This document shows positions 26,957-34,736 of a stretch of DNA of 49,322 bases, one piece after another. The DNA comes from a virus. The stretch is from positions 1 through 49,322 of the IMG/VR virus record IMGVR_UViG_3300010885_028920; one strand, written 5' to 3'. Numbering within the stretch: the stretch's first letter is position 1; each line of letters opens with the position of its first letter. Position numbers and translations under genes: made by a program. The notes beneath the pieces were generated by a model. The model worked only from the letters and a program-made list of their open reading frames with translations. It was not told the origin of the DNA and made no database searches.

Positions 26957-28570
26957 TTATTTAATTATTTTAGACATAATGTCTTTCATTCTCAAAAACT
27001 GAGGGTTTTCATAAGTCTTAGATTCTACCAAAACATTTGAAGAACCTGTTGAAATTGGTTTTTCAATTTTTTGTTCGATTGACTCATTTACCGCCACAGA
27101 TTTTGAATTTAATTCATCCTTGATTACTTTATAAACTGACTTAGACTCTTTTAATGTTTCAACAGTATCAAAACGTTTCAAGATATTAATCTTTTCTTGT
27201 TTTGTAGTTGAATGTTCAGTAAATAGTCTTGTCGCGTAAGCCAAGTTTGAATTAAAAACTGCAACTTCATTTAATTTATCTCTGAAGATATTTAATGCTT
27301 TTCTGTACTCTTCATTTTTAGTTCTTAAAACATCAATTTCACTCTCAAGATTTAAATTTCTGTTGGGTGTAAAACCTTTTCTTAAACCACGTCCACTTTT
27401 AGATCCGAACGCATATGTTCTTGAAGCTTCTTTAGTTTCTTTTTTGAAAGGGTTAATTTCTTTTTTAATAGCACCATCTAAGGAACCTTCTTTAAATTCA
27501 AATTTTGCCTTACCTAATTTTGCACCAGTACCGATTTTATATTCGTGTTTACCACCCATACGACCTTTATCAAAATCAGATTTTTGGTTTGTTTTGTAAT
27601 TAAAAGAAGCTTTACCCAATTTAGCACCTTTACCTACAACAGGTTTAGACTCACCCATTTCTTTACTTGTAGATTTCTTTGATGGTTTTGTCATTTTAGA
27701 TTTACCCATCATGCCCATAGACATTACTGGTTTAATTTTACCCATTGGTTTTTTCATTGACTCATTCATGTAAGATTCTTCTTCATCCATCATATCATCG
27801 TCTTCCATTTCAATTTCGTACATAACTTCATCTTCTTCATCCATCATGTCGTCATCTTCCATTTCGTTCATATATGATTCTTCATCCATCATGTCGTCGT
27901 CTTCCATTTCAATTTCGTACATAATAGCTTCTTCTTCTTCTTCATCCATCATGTCATCATCTTCCATTTCGTTCATATATGATTCTTCTTCTTCATCATA
28001 CATTTCACTGAAAAGTTTATCCATAAGATCTTCAGAATCTTCGTCAGAAAAATCAAACTCGTCTTCCATATCCATTTCATCCATTTCGTCTAATTCATCT
28101 TCTTCATTCATACGAATAAGGAATTCAGAATCATCTTCGTCATCTTTGATGTTTAAATAATCACCATCTTTAACAACTTGGATTTTATCATTGGGGCCAA
28201 GCTTTTTGAAAACTGCCGCAACTTCTTCAGGACTAGCGTTAGTAAGATCCAAAGTTTCAGAATCACTCATATCCATTTCGTCTTCGTCTTCCATATCCAT
28301 GTCAATTTCAACTTCATCCTCATCTTCCATTTCATCATCACTTTCGTCAGAATCCATTTCGTCTTCGTCTTCCATATCATCCATGTCAACTTCGTCCTCT
28401 TCACCTTCGGGTTTATTTTCAGCCTCTACCATCAAAGACTCTTTTACCAATTCAGAGATTTCTTCCTTCATTGTAGAAGCAAGTATTCCTTTTGCATTTT
28501 CAGCGATGACTTCTTCCAAACCTTTAATTTGGTTCATCACATCTTCAGCTAATGACTTTTTGTCTGCCAT
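26957..28570 (-). CDS. 22: prohead core/scaffold protein, gp22-like
   Basis: 537 residues from ATG 28570 (a TTG further up lies inside the promoter motif). The N-terminal helix is followed by about 250 residues extremely rich in Asp, Glu and Met, including alternating repeats around MEDDDMMDEE. A basic Gly/Lys region with repeated GAKLGKA-F motifs follows, then a coiled-coil C terminus (RKALNIFRDKLNEVAVFNSNL, YATRLF) characteristic of T4-like prohead core proteins. Position between protease and capsid genes matches T4 gp22, the scaffold degraded by gp21. It is much longer than T4 gp22. Confidence 0.8.
   Translation of the reverse strand: MADKKSLAEDVMNQIKGLEEVIAENAKGILASTMKEEISELVKESLMVEAENKPEGEEDEVDMDDMEDEDEMDSDESDDEMEDEDEVEIDMDMEDEDEMDMSDSETLDLTNASPEEVAAVFKKLGPNDKIQVVKDGDYLNIKDDEDDSEFLIRMNEEDELDEMDEMDMEDEFDFSDEDSEDLMDKLFSEMYDEEEESYMNEMEDDDMMDEEEEEAIMYEIEMEDDDMMDEESYMNEMEDDDMMDEEDEVMYEIEMEDDDMMDEEESYMNESMKKPMGKIKPVMSMGMMGKSKMTKPSKKSTSKEMGESKPVVGKGAKLGKASFNYKTNQKSDFDKGRMGGKHEYKIGTGAKLGKAKFEFKEGSLDGAIKKEINPFKKETKEASRTYAFGSKSGRGLRKGFTPNRNLNLESEIDVLRTKNEEYRKALNIFRDKLNEVAVFNSNLAYATRLFTEHSTTKQEKINILKRFDTVETLKESKSVYKVIKDELNSKSVAVNESIEQKIEKPISTGSSNVLVESKTYENPQFLRMKDIMSKIIK
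27769..27999 (-). repeat. in-frame acidic Met-rich repeats in the scaffold gene
   Basis: Alternating units SYMNEMEDDDMMDEE and VMYEIEMEDDDMMDEE (about 45 bp each) occur five times in total. They encode the acidic core segment and may vary in number by recombination. Confidence 0.8.
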
Positions 28571-28589
28571 ATTAATTATAGTTTTGTAT

Positions 28590-28597
28590 ATAAATAT
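28590..28597 (-). promoter_or_regulatory. ATATTTAT motif (candidate late promoter)
   Basis: Minus strand GGATATATTTATATAC, 19 nt before the scaffold ATG. Confidence 0.5.
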
Positions 28598-28640
28598 ATC
28601 CAAAAATCAAAAAATCATTATTTTACGTATAAAAACAAAA

Positions 28641-28664
28641 AACCCCCGACTTTCGCCAAGGGTT
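28641..28664 (-). terminator. hairpin terminator with GAAA loop
   Basis: On the minus strand AACCCTTGGC, GAAA, GTCGGGGGTT, then TTTT. Ends the protease unit before the scaffold promoter. Confidence 0.8.
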
Positions 28665-28684
28665 AATCCTAAAAACAAAATGAA

Positions 28685-28900
28685 TTAGTCTTTATCAAAC
28701 ACTTCATTGATTTTACTTTCCGATACCGAAGTAATTCTCCATTCATGAGGAAAGCCTTCATATTTTTTAGTTACGATAGCTTCAACATCGGTAACCGAAA
28801 TTGCGCTAACCAACTTTTCTTCACGAATTTTTTTAATACGACCCGTATTTTCATCAGGCAAATCGTACTGAACTTTTGCAACAAAAAATTTTTCTTCCAT
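28685..28900 (-). CDS. small DUF4494-like protein
   Basis: 71 residues. FFVAKVQYDLPDENTGRIKK followed by EEKLVSAISVTDVEAIV resembles the short DUF4494 family found in Bacteroidota and their phages; I rely on memory of the pattern. It lies 10 nt after the protease gene in the same direction, between gp21 and gp22 homologues. The function of the family is unknown. Confidence 0.55.
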   Translation of the reverse strand: MEEKFFVAKVQYDLPDENTGRIKKIREEKLVSAISVTDVEAIVTKKYEGFPHEWRITSVSESKINEVFDKD

Positions 28901-28910
28901 AATATATAAT

Positions 28911-29654
28911 TTACTTCCCCAAATAATGAGAAAGTTTTTTCATAAGGTCAAGTGATTTGTTCTCAAATGTTGAAGTATTTTCAGGTTGACCACTACGTTG
29001 TACTTTCATTCTGGTTTCCTCATCAAGATTTTCTTCAAAATTAAATCGATCTTCAGGTTTGGTAAATAAATAAGCACCTGGTGTTGATGGGGATGATACC
29101 AAATCAAAACAGATTAATTCAAAATCTTTTTGAACTTCATTCTGTTCTCCGACTTTTTTTAATGATCCGACACCTCTTGAGGATATACCCAATGTAACAC
29201 CTTGTCTTAACAAATTTGCCGCCTGATCTCCCTTAGTAGATACAATACCTCTTTCATGGAAACCTGGTGAGGTTAAAAGTTTAAGTTTACCTAAACAAAC
29301 ATGTCCATCCCACCATATCTCAGTAATTGCGTGTGATACACGATCAAGATCTATTAATGAAGATTCAGGGTGATTTAATTCAGATAATGCAGTTCCCTTA
29401 TTGATTGCCTTTTTATAGTTTTCAACTTCTCTTTTCAATATTTGTTCAGGATATATTCTACCATTTCTGTTAGGGGTATTATATTTTTGTAAAACAGCAT
29501 AAAATTCAAATGGTTTAGAATAATCTAACATATTGTTTGATTCTTCCAAAACTTTTCTGTTCATTCTATCTTGTGGGTCAATATATCCAGCATCCCACTC
29601 AACTAATATTCCTTTACCTATTTCGTTTGGTCCTAAAATTTTCATAGACATCAT
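28911..29654 (-). CDS. 21: prohead maturation protease, gp21-like
   Basis: 247 residues. Serine protease of the herpesvirus-assemblin-like prohead fold. The catalytic His is probably in ELNHPE (about 94) and the nucleophile in GISSRGVGS (about 157), with NRNGRIYP and FDLVSSPSTPGA as conserved flanking segments. It processes scaffold and capsid after assembly. Position upstream of the gp22 and gp23 homologues is as in T4. Start: ATG 29654, with alternative in-frame ATGs just after it. Confidence 0.9.
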   Translation of the reverse strand: MMSMKILGPNEIGKGILVEWDAGYIDPQDRMNRKVLEESNNMLDYSKPFEFYAVLQKYNTPNRNGRIYPEQILKREVENYKKAINKGTALSELNHPESSLIDLDRVSHAITEIWWDGHVCLGKLKLLTSPGFHERGIVSTKGDQAANLLRQGVTLGISSRGVGSLKKVGEQNEVQKDFELICFDLVSSPSTPGAYLFTKPEDRFNFEENLDEETRMKVQRSGQPENTSTFENKSLDLMKKLSHYLGK

Positions 29655-29660
29655 TTTGAT

Positions 29661-29668
29661 ATAAATAT
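29661..29668 (-). promoter_or_regulatory. ATATTTAT motif (candidate late promoter)
   Basis: Minus strand TTGATATATTTATATC, 6 nt before the protease ATG. Confidence 0.5.
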
Positions 29669-29669
29669 A

Positions 29670-30116
29670 TCAATATTCCATCTGTGGATCTTTTTTTGTT
29701 AATGAAAAATTAAAGTCCTTGGAATTTAAGAAACAATCAACGTATATTGCGTCAGAAATGTCTTTAATATTATTCTTAATACTTTGTTCTCTGAAATCCA
29801 TTATCTGAGTAGTGAATAATGTAATTTCCAAGTTTACAAAACTTTTCTTACCATAAGACAATCCACTTAACTTCACATCCAAATCAACAATAAATGTTTC
29901 TTTGAAAATTTTTTTATTGATGGTGTCAATAACAACCTGTTTTATGTTTCTTTCTAAGATTGTGATTTGTTTATTCCATTTTTCAAATTCTTTTTTTGGT
30001 AACAACCACGTTTGAAAATTGATGTAAATTGATTTTAATTCTTTTGAATCTACAGTGCCGTACGTAACTCTCGCATTCCTATACCCACTTAATTTAGAAG
30101 TTTTTCCCTTCTTCAT
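29670..30116 (-). CDS. hypothetical protein in the head cluster
   Basis: 148 residues, basic N terminus, mixed alpha/beta. No domain recognised. It ends 15 nt before the protease gene and starts from the left half of the palindromic ATAAATATTTAT element shared with the bS21 gene. A structural or assembly role is inferred only from location. Confidence 0.55.
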   Translation of the reverse strand: MKKGKTSKLSGYRNARVTYGTVDSKELKSIYINFQTWLLPKKEFEKWNKQITILERNIKQVVIDTINKKIFKETFIVDLDVKLSGLSYGKKSFVNLEITLFTTQIMDFREQSIKNNIKDISDAIYVDCFLNSKDFNFSLTKKDPQMEY

Positions 30117-30132
30117 TATTTAATAATATATT

Positions 30133-30144
30133 ATAAATATTTAT
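30133..30144. promoter_or_regulatory. palindromic ATAAATATTTAT between divergent genes
   Basis: A perfect 12-bp palindrome giving one ATATTTAT in each direction: 16 nt from the minus-strand gene at 30116, and about 41 nt before the bS21 ATG at 30186. It could drive both genes. Confidence 0.5.
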
Positions 30145-30185
30145 TTTTAAATAAATCTTAATACATAAAAGTTAAAAAGTCAAAA

Positions 30186-30374
30186 ATGATAATTATAGAC
30201 GTAACAAAATTTAAATCATTGGATAAAGCACTTAAACATTATAAGATGAAAGTGATAAAAACCAAACAAATGGATATTCTATATAATAATAGGGAATATG
30301 TTAAAAAATCTGTTAAACGAAGAGAAGAGATTATTAATGCTAAATATAAACAAAAAAAGAAGGACTTAGATTAA
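30186..30374 (+). CDS. rpsU: ribosomal protein bS21 homologue
   Basis: 62 residues. The order MIIIDVTKFKSLDKALKHYK, then YVKKSVKRREEIINAKY and a Lys-rich tail is the bS21 pattern (acidic start, I-D/E-K-A-L-K, S-V-[K/R]-RRxx). bS21 sits near the anti-Shine-Dalgarno helix of the 30S subunit. Phage-encoded bS21 is known from other large and marine phages. In Flavobacteria bS21 helps hide the anti-SD. Here the gene is the only + strand gene in the head cluster, bounded by the palindromic motif and a terminator, like a self-contained cassette. No SD precedes it. Confidence 0.8.
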   Translation: MIIIDVTKFKSLDKALKHYKMKVIKTKQMDILYNNREYVKKSVKRREEIINAKYKQKKKDLD

Positions 30375-30382
30375 AGTCCTTC
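30359..30382. terminator. bidirectional hairpin overlapping both stop codons
   Basis: GAAGGACTT (30359-30367) and AAGTCCTTC (30374-30382) around AGATTA, with an A run before it. Both convergent genes end in the loop region (TAA at 30372-30374 and at 30373-30371 on the other strand). Confidence 0.75.
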
Positions 30383-31069
30383 ATATAAATTTTGTAATTT
30401 TAAATAATTCAACCGATTAAAGGCTTCTTTCTCAACAGAATCGATAGTCTCATTAAGTTTTTGCTTAATCTCATTATCGTTATTTGTTAATATGTAATTC
30501 TTTAATTTAATGATGGTATTTTCTTTTAACACATCAAAATCACTTTTTAAGTCAAAATCTTTTTTAGAAAACACTTCATCTAATTGTTCTAAAGCCTCTG
30601 GTTCTAAACCATCAATATACTTTTCTAAATTATACTTAACAACATTCTCAATGAAAGGGGTGAAATTATTTTTTGTAACTTCTTTTGATTCTGTCATTAT
30701 TGACACCAATTCTTTTTTATTTTCAATATTTTCAGTTATCTTTAAAACATCATCATTTAATAAAGAATCCACTTTTTTATATTGATTTTCACAAACAACA
30801 TCTTTAACCCAATTTTTAAGATCTGTTAAAAACAAATGATTTTTTTTATTCTTAATCGTTTTAATACTTTCTTCCAAATACTCCTTTGCTATATCTGAAC
30901 TCATTCCTTGTTTTATTGTTAGATTGGAATATAAATAATAACACTCACTAAGCATCTTATTAGAAATTACAACTTTTTTAAAATTGTTAATTTCGGTGTT
31001 AAATGTTTGGTTGACGTATGACTCATTAAGTTTTTTCTCAACCTTTGAAAATAATAATCCTAGTTCCAT
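30371..31069 (-). CDS. hypothetical helical protein in the head cluster
   Basis: 232 residues, Lys/Asn/Glu-rich and almost entirely helical, no recognised domain. It lies between the portal and protease genes, where T4 has the small prohead core genes 67 and 68, so an internal core role is possible. Its stop overlaps that of the opposite-strand bS21 gene by 4 nt. Confidence 0.55.
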   Translation of the reverse strand: MELGLLFSKVEKKLNESYVNQTFNTEINNFKKVVISNKMLSECYYLYSNLTIKQGMSSDIAKEYLEESIKTIKNKKNHLFLTDLKNWVKDVVCENQYKKVDSLLNDDVLKITENIENKKELVSIMTESKEVTKNNFTPFIENVVKYNLEKYIDGLEPEALEQLDEVFSKKDFDLKSDFDVLKENTIIKLKNYILTNNDNEIKQKLNETIDSVEKEAFNRLNYLKLQNLYEGL

Positions 31070-31083
31070 TTTTCTTTTTTATT

Positions 31084-31091
31084 ATAAATAC
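31084..31091 (-). promoter_or_regulatory. variant motif GTATTTAT
   Basis: Minus strand AAAGTATTTATAATAA, 14 nt before the ATG at 31069; one base different from ATATTTAT. Confidence 0.35.
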
Positions 31092-31092
31092 T

Positions 31093-32886
31093 TTATAAAT
31101 CCTTTAATAACTTATCAAACTCCTCATTTAGTGTTTCTATCGACTTATTTCCCTTACCTAAGTCAAAATATTCATCAACAGTTATGTTTGACTCAAAAAT
31201 TAGATTAAATTTTTTATCTATACTTGCGGTTTCTAAACCAGGTTCGGGTGCTCCGGGAGGTGGAGGTGGTGATAACGGTGGTTCACCTCCCATACCTTCA
31301 GGTGGTGATGGTGGTGTCTGTGCTTGTGTATCAGATGAAACAGGTCCTTCAGTATATAGTTTATCCAACGTATCAAATAGTCCGGTTTTCTTAATAACAT
31401 TAGGTGTATTCGTAAGCTCAGTGGATACTGCCTTCTCAATTCTTTGTTGTTGTAAATCCAATTTTATATCTTCATCAGAGAATCCAAGAATATGTTTCTT
31501 AGCCCAAGATACTGATGCTGGAGCAATACCCTCAATAGGTGTTACGGTATCTTTATATGCCATCAATTTTTCTTTCCAAACGTCAATCTTTAATAAGTCA
31601 GCTTGTGTTGATGGATTTGTTAAACTTAATGTAAAATTAGATAACTCGTCCTCAAATCCCAAAATAAATAAGTGAATGATTGCGATTTTATTAAGTTCTT
31701 GTAACATACTTTTTTGAATACGATTAATTGTTCTCGCAAATCTGATATCCAAAAGAGCCAAATCTTTACCATTACCAACAACTTCCTCAAACCCTAAAAA
31801 CGCTTTTGGGATTCTCAGTGCGGTAACAAGTTTCTTTTGAATGTATTCAATATCAGCAATCTCTGATAAGTTTTGAGCACCTTGTAGTGTATCAATTGGT
31901 GAAGCCTGTGCAACATCACGAACGGGGACGAAATAATCCTGATCGACAGCCATTTGATTGTACCTTAAATCAACGTTACCGGTTTGGTCATCAACAATTG
32001 GTTGTCTTTTGAACCTATTAGCAAAACGTTGTACGTATGGTTCAATATCAGCATCGTCCATATTACCAACAAAAACTTTAAATACACGTCTTTCTGGTGC
32101 TCTAGATGTTCTATAAATTAACATTGCATCCTCGGCCAATATAAGTTGTTTCCAAATCCTTCTAGCCTTTTCAAGCATTGACGTACCATATGGTAACTTC
32201 CTATCATCCCCTAATAATCTGAAGTGTGCAATTTCCCAAGTATTAAAATCTAAGTTTTTATTTTTCCAAGCAAATCTCATAGATTTCATTTCAGGGGCAC
32301 CCTCACCAACTCTTGGTCCCATGTACATACCTCGTTCTAAACGTTCAATTTCAATATTCGGTAATTGGAAATTACCAACAACTCCGTGTTCAGGATCCAA
32401 TTTCAAATAAACAAAATTATCTCCGTATTTGCAGGTATTTCTTGTCCACATAGCCAAATTTGTATTAATGTCCAATACGTTATTAAATAAATCGGCTAAT
32501 ATTGATTTAATTCTTTTTGATTCAGAATAAATTTGAAGAATATGTCCATTTTCATCTACAGTTGTTGATTCTTCGGCATAAATGTCTAGGGCTGCCGATA
32601 TCTCAGGAGTATATTCCATTGATTCATAATCATATGCCGCAGCCAATCTCGTGGGTCCATAATAAATTGATTGTTGATATAAATTGTTTTCAATTTTTGC
32701 CCAGTGGCCTGCCAAATATTTTGATTGTTTTGCTTGAAGTTTTTCTTTTTCATATTCCGTTTTATCGGTAGTTTTTAATAAAACTTCTTTGTCAAATTTA
32801 AATGTGGGATAATCATTATTAATTAATGAATCAGGTCCCATTGTTTTTGACAATCTCTGCCAAATTGTTAATTTTTTATTTTCCAT
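31093..32886 (-). CDS. 20: portal protein, T4 gp20-like
   Basis: 597 residues. The middle (YTPEISAALDIYAEESTT, RNTCKYGDNFVYL, AHFRLLGDDRKLPYGTSMLEKAR-type stretch, IYRTSRAPERRVF, LDIRFARTINRIQ) aligns with gp20 portal proteins. The portal forms the dodecameric DNA channel and starts head assembly. The C-terminal 80 residues hold a proline-rich acidic linker (PPSPPEGMGGEP then PPPPPG) absent from T4, then a helical tail. It follows the terminase gene after 36 nt. Confidence 0.93.
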   Translation of the reverse strand: MENKKLTIWQRLSKTMGPDSLINNDYPTFKFDKEVLLKTTDKTEYEKEKLQAKQSKYLAGHWAKIENNLYQQSIYYGPTRLAAAYDYESMEYTPEISAALDIYAEESTTVDENGHILQIYSESKRIKSILADLFNNVLDINTNLAMWTRNTCKYGDNFVYLKLDPEHGVVGNFQLPNIEIERLERGMYMGPRVGEGAPEMKSMRFAWKNKNLDFNTWEIAHFRLLGDDRKLPYGTSMLEKARRIWKQLILAEDAMLIYRTSRAPERRVFKVFVGNMDDADIEPYVQRFANRFKRQPIVDDQTGNVDLRYNQMAVDQDYFVPVRDVAQASPIDTLQGAQNLSEIADIEYIQKKLVTALRIPKAFLGFEEVVGNGKDLALLDIRFARTINRIQKSMLQELNKIAIIHLFILGFEDELSNFTLSLTNPSTQADLLKIDVWKEKLMAYKDTVTPIEGIAPASVSWAKKHILGFSDEDIKLDLQQQRIEKAVSTELTNTPNVIKKTGLFDTLDKLYTEGPVSSDTQAQTPPSPPEGMGGEPPLSPPPPPGAPEPGLETASIDKKFNLIFESNITVDEYFDLGKGNKSIETLNEEFDKLLKDL

Positions 32887-32922
32887 ATTATAAACTTACG
32901 TTTTTTTCCTTATAATTAAATA

Positions 32923-34689
32923 TTATCTTCCCATACCACCGAATAACCAATTATAATTTTGGTAATCCTGTTTTGTTGGTCCGTTTTTTCTTACGTGTTG
33001 TTGATTGTTAAAAGAGGGTGTTAAAGGATTAAAAAAATTATCTGTAACCATTGGACTTTCCGCAACTTGCCAAGCATCAATTAACGCTTTTGTTTGTTCG
33101 GTCACTTTTGTTAATGAAGAAAATGAATTTTCCCCAACATAAATAGCCATCGCCAATGACATCAATAAATCATCGTGTTGTCCTTTTTGGTGGTCAGCAC
33201 GACCATTAACATAAACAAATGTTCTCATCTCGTTTAGAAGACGATTACTTCTTATTTTATATCCGTGTCTAACCTTCTCCTCCAACGCACCGATAATTTG
33301 TTCTCTCTTACTATTAAAATTTAAACCAGGTACTTTGTTAGCCGCCTTTGGGTCAAACTTCCATCTGTTCTGATAATCAACACCATCAAAAAACAAATTT
33401 TTATATCCAAGTTCTTGTAGTTTTCTTGAGGTTGAAACCCCCATACCACCAGTAATATCAATTACAATAAATGCATCATACATATTACCCCACTTAAAAC
33501 ATATCTCAGCGGCAACATCAGGTGGTACTTTTCCGAGGTATTCCACAACCTGTTCTTGTTCGTCAAAATCAACGATTTGAAACGTTGTGAAGTCCTCACT
33601 ATCACCTCGTGACACATCAACCCCCATAATGTACTTATGACCCGGTATTGGGTCTTTCCAAACCCATAACGCACCACCCATCATCTTACCCGTGGGTTCC
33701 TGTAGTAAATTATTGTTTATTCTAGCAATATCTAATTGATCAAAAACGTTATCACCCGATCCCAAGAAGTTACATTCCAACTCTTGTGAAACTTTTCTTT
33801 TGTCAAATTTTAACTTCTTAACCATCTTCTCAAACCAATCTGAAGATGGGGAATAACCAGTTTTTAATAGATCTCGTATTTCTTCAAAATTTCTTTCATC
33901 AAATGGTATTGAGGAATAATCTATTAAGGTTTCCTTACCATACTCTTCTCTATTCAAAAAGTAATGGATTATATTTTCAGTCTTAACCAAATATAAATCT
34001 TTAGTATATCTCGGATCTTTCCACCATACCATTTCAGATATTTTGAAATCATTCATATTCTTGATTGCCTGGTCGTATATCTCATAATAAATTGGATCAA
34101 ATCCGTTAGGAGTTGAAATAACAATTACCTTACCCCCTGTGGATAAGGACGCCATACACGCAGCCCAAAAATCACCATCTGCTTCAATATACGCAGCCTC
34201 GTCAAATATCAATATAGTTGGGGTATAACCACGAAGTGCGTCCCTTGATGTTGCCACCGCTTTTACCTCACATCCGTTTGTTAATTTGAAATGTCTTTGT
34301 GAATTTTTTTCAGGGGAGAACCCAATACCAACCCAACTAGGCCATTGTTCAGTAAATCCTCTAACCTTATTTGCCATTTCAACCGCAGTATCTAACTTGT
34401 TTGCAATGATTAGAATTTTCTCAGGTTTTTGTTTCATTGCAAAAACCAATTTTTTACTTGCCCAAGCTGCGGTAACAGTTGATACCCCCGCCTGTCTATA
34501 CTTTAGTGCGATGTTTTCATTGTAGTTATCATAGTCATTTAATAAATTAACTTGATCAGGAAAACAATCCACAGGTACATATTTCTGAACCGTATTATCA
34601 TAAGTCTGTAAATACGATTTTAACGCATATGGTGTATCTTTCATACACCTTGCGTATTCTATTAAGATTTGCTCTTTTGTAAGTGCCAT
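32923..34689 (-). CDS. 17: terminase large subunit, gp17-like
   Basis: 588 residues. N-terminal packaging ATPase with an atypical Walker A KYRQAGVST (63-71) and Walker B ILIFDEA (about 159-165). The C-terminal RNase H-like nuclease has GVDVSRGD (about 355), VIDITGGMG and HDDLLMSLA (about 504) as catalytic acids. It cuts and pumps concatemeric DNA through the portal. An ATATTTAT motif lies 4 nt before the ATG. No small terminase gene is recognisable nearby. Confidence 0.95.
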   Translation of the reverse strand: MALTKEQILIEYARCMKDTPYALKSYLQTYDNTVQKYVPVDCFPDQVNLLNDYDNYNENIALKYRQAGVSTVTAAWASKKLVFAMKQKPEKILIIANKLDTAVEMANKVRGFTEQWPSWVGIGFSPEKNSQRHFKLTNGCEVKAVATSRDALRGYTPTILIFDEAAYIEADGDFWAACMASLSTGGKVIVISTPNGFDPIYYEIYDQAIKNMNDFKISEMVWWKDPRYTKDLYLVKTENIIHYFLNREEYGKETLIDYSSIPFDERNFEEIRDLLKTGYSPSSDWFEKMVKKLKFDKRKVSQELECNFLGSGDNVFDQLDIARINNNLLQEPTGKMMGGALWVWKDPIPGHKYIMGVDVSRGDSEDFTTFQIVDFDEQEQVVEYLGKVPPDVAAEICFKWGNMYDAFIVIDITGGMGVSTSRKLQELGYKNLFFDGVDYQNRWKFDPKAANKVPGLNFNSKREQIIGALEEKVRHGYKIRSNRLLNEMRTFVYVNGRADHQKGQHDDLLMSLAMAIYVGENSFSSLTKVTEQTKALIDAWQVAESPMVTDNFFNPLTPSFNNQQHVRKNGPTKQDYQNYNWLFGGMGR

Positions 34690-34693
34690 AACT

Positions 34694-34701
34694 ATAAATA
34701 T
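34694..34701 (-). promoter_or_regulatory. ATATTTAT motif (candidate late promoter)
   Basis: Minus strand TTAATATTTATAGTTATG: directly downstream of the terminator T run and 4 nt before the terminase ATG. Confidence 0.5.
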
Positions 34702-34702
34702 T

Positions 34703-34728
34703 AAAAAAGGGGATTAAAAATCCCCTTT
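34703..34728 (-). terminator. hairpin terminator before the terminase gene
   Basis: AAAGGGGA (34706-34713) and TCCCCTTT (34721-34728); on the minus strand the stem is followed by TTTTTT and then the ATATTTAT motif. Confidence 0.8.
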
Positions 34729-34736
34729 CAAATATT

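Noticed and set aside
27846-28688. Plus-strand Ser/Ile-rich frames opposite the scaffold gene
   Set aside because: They are the antisense of the acidic Asp/Glu/Met repeats; composition is explained by the real gene on the minus strand.
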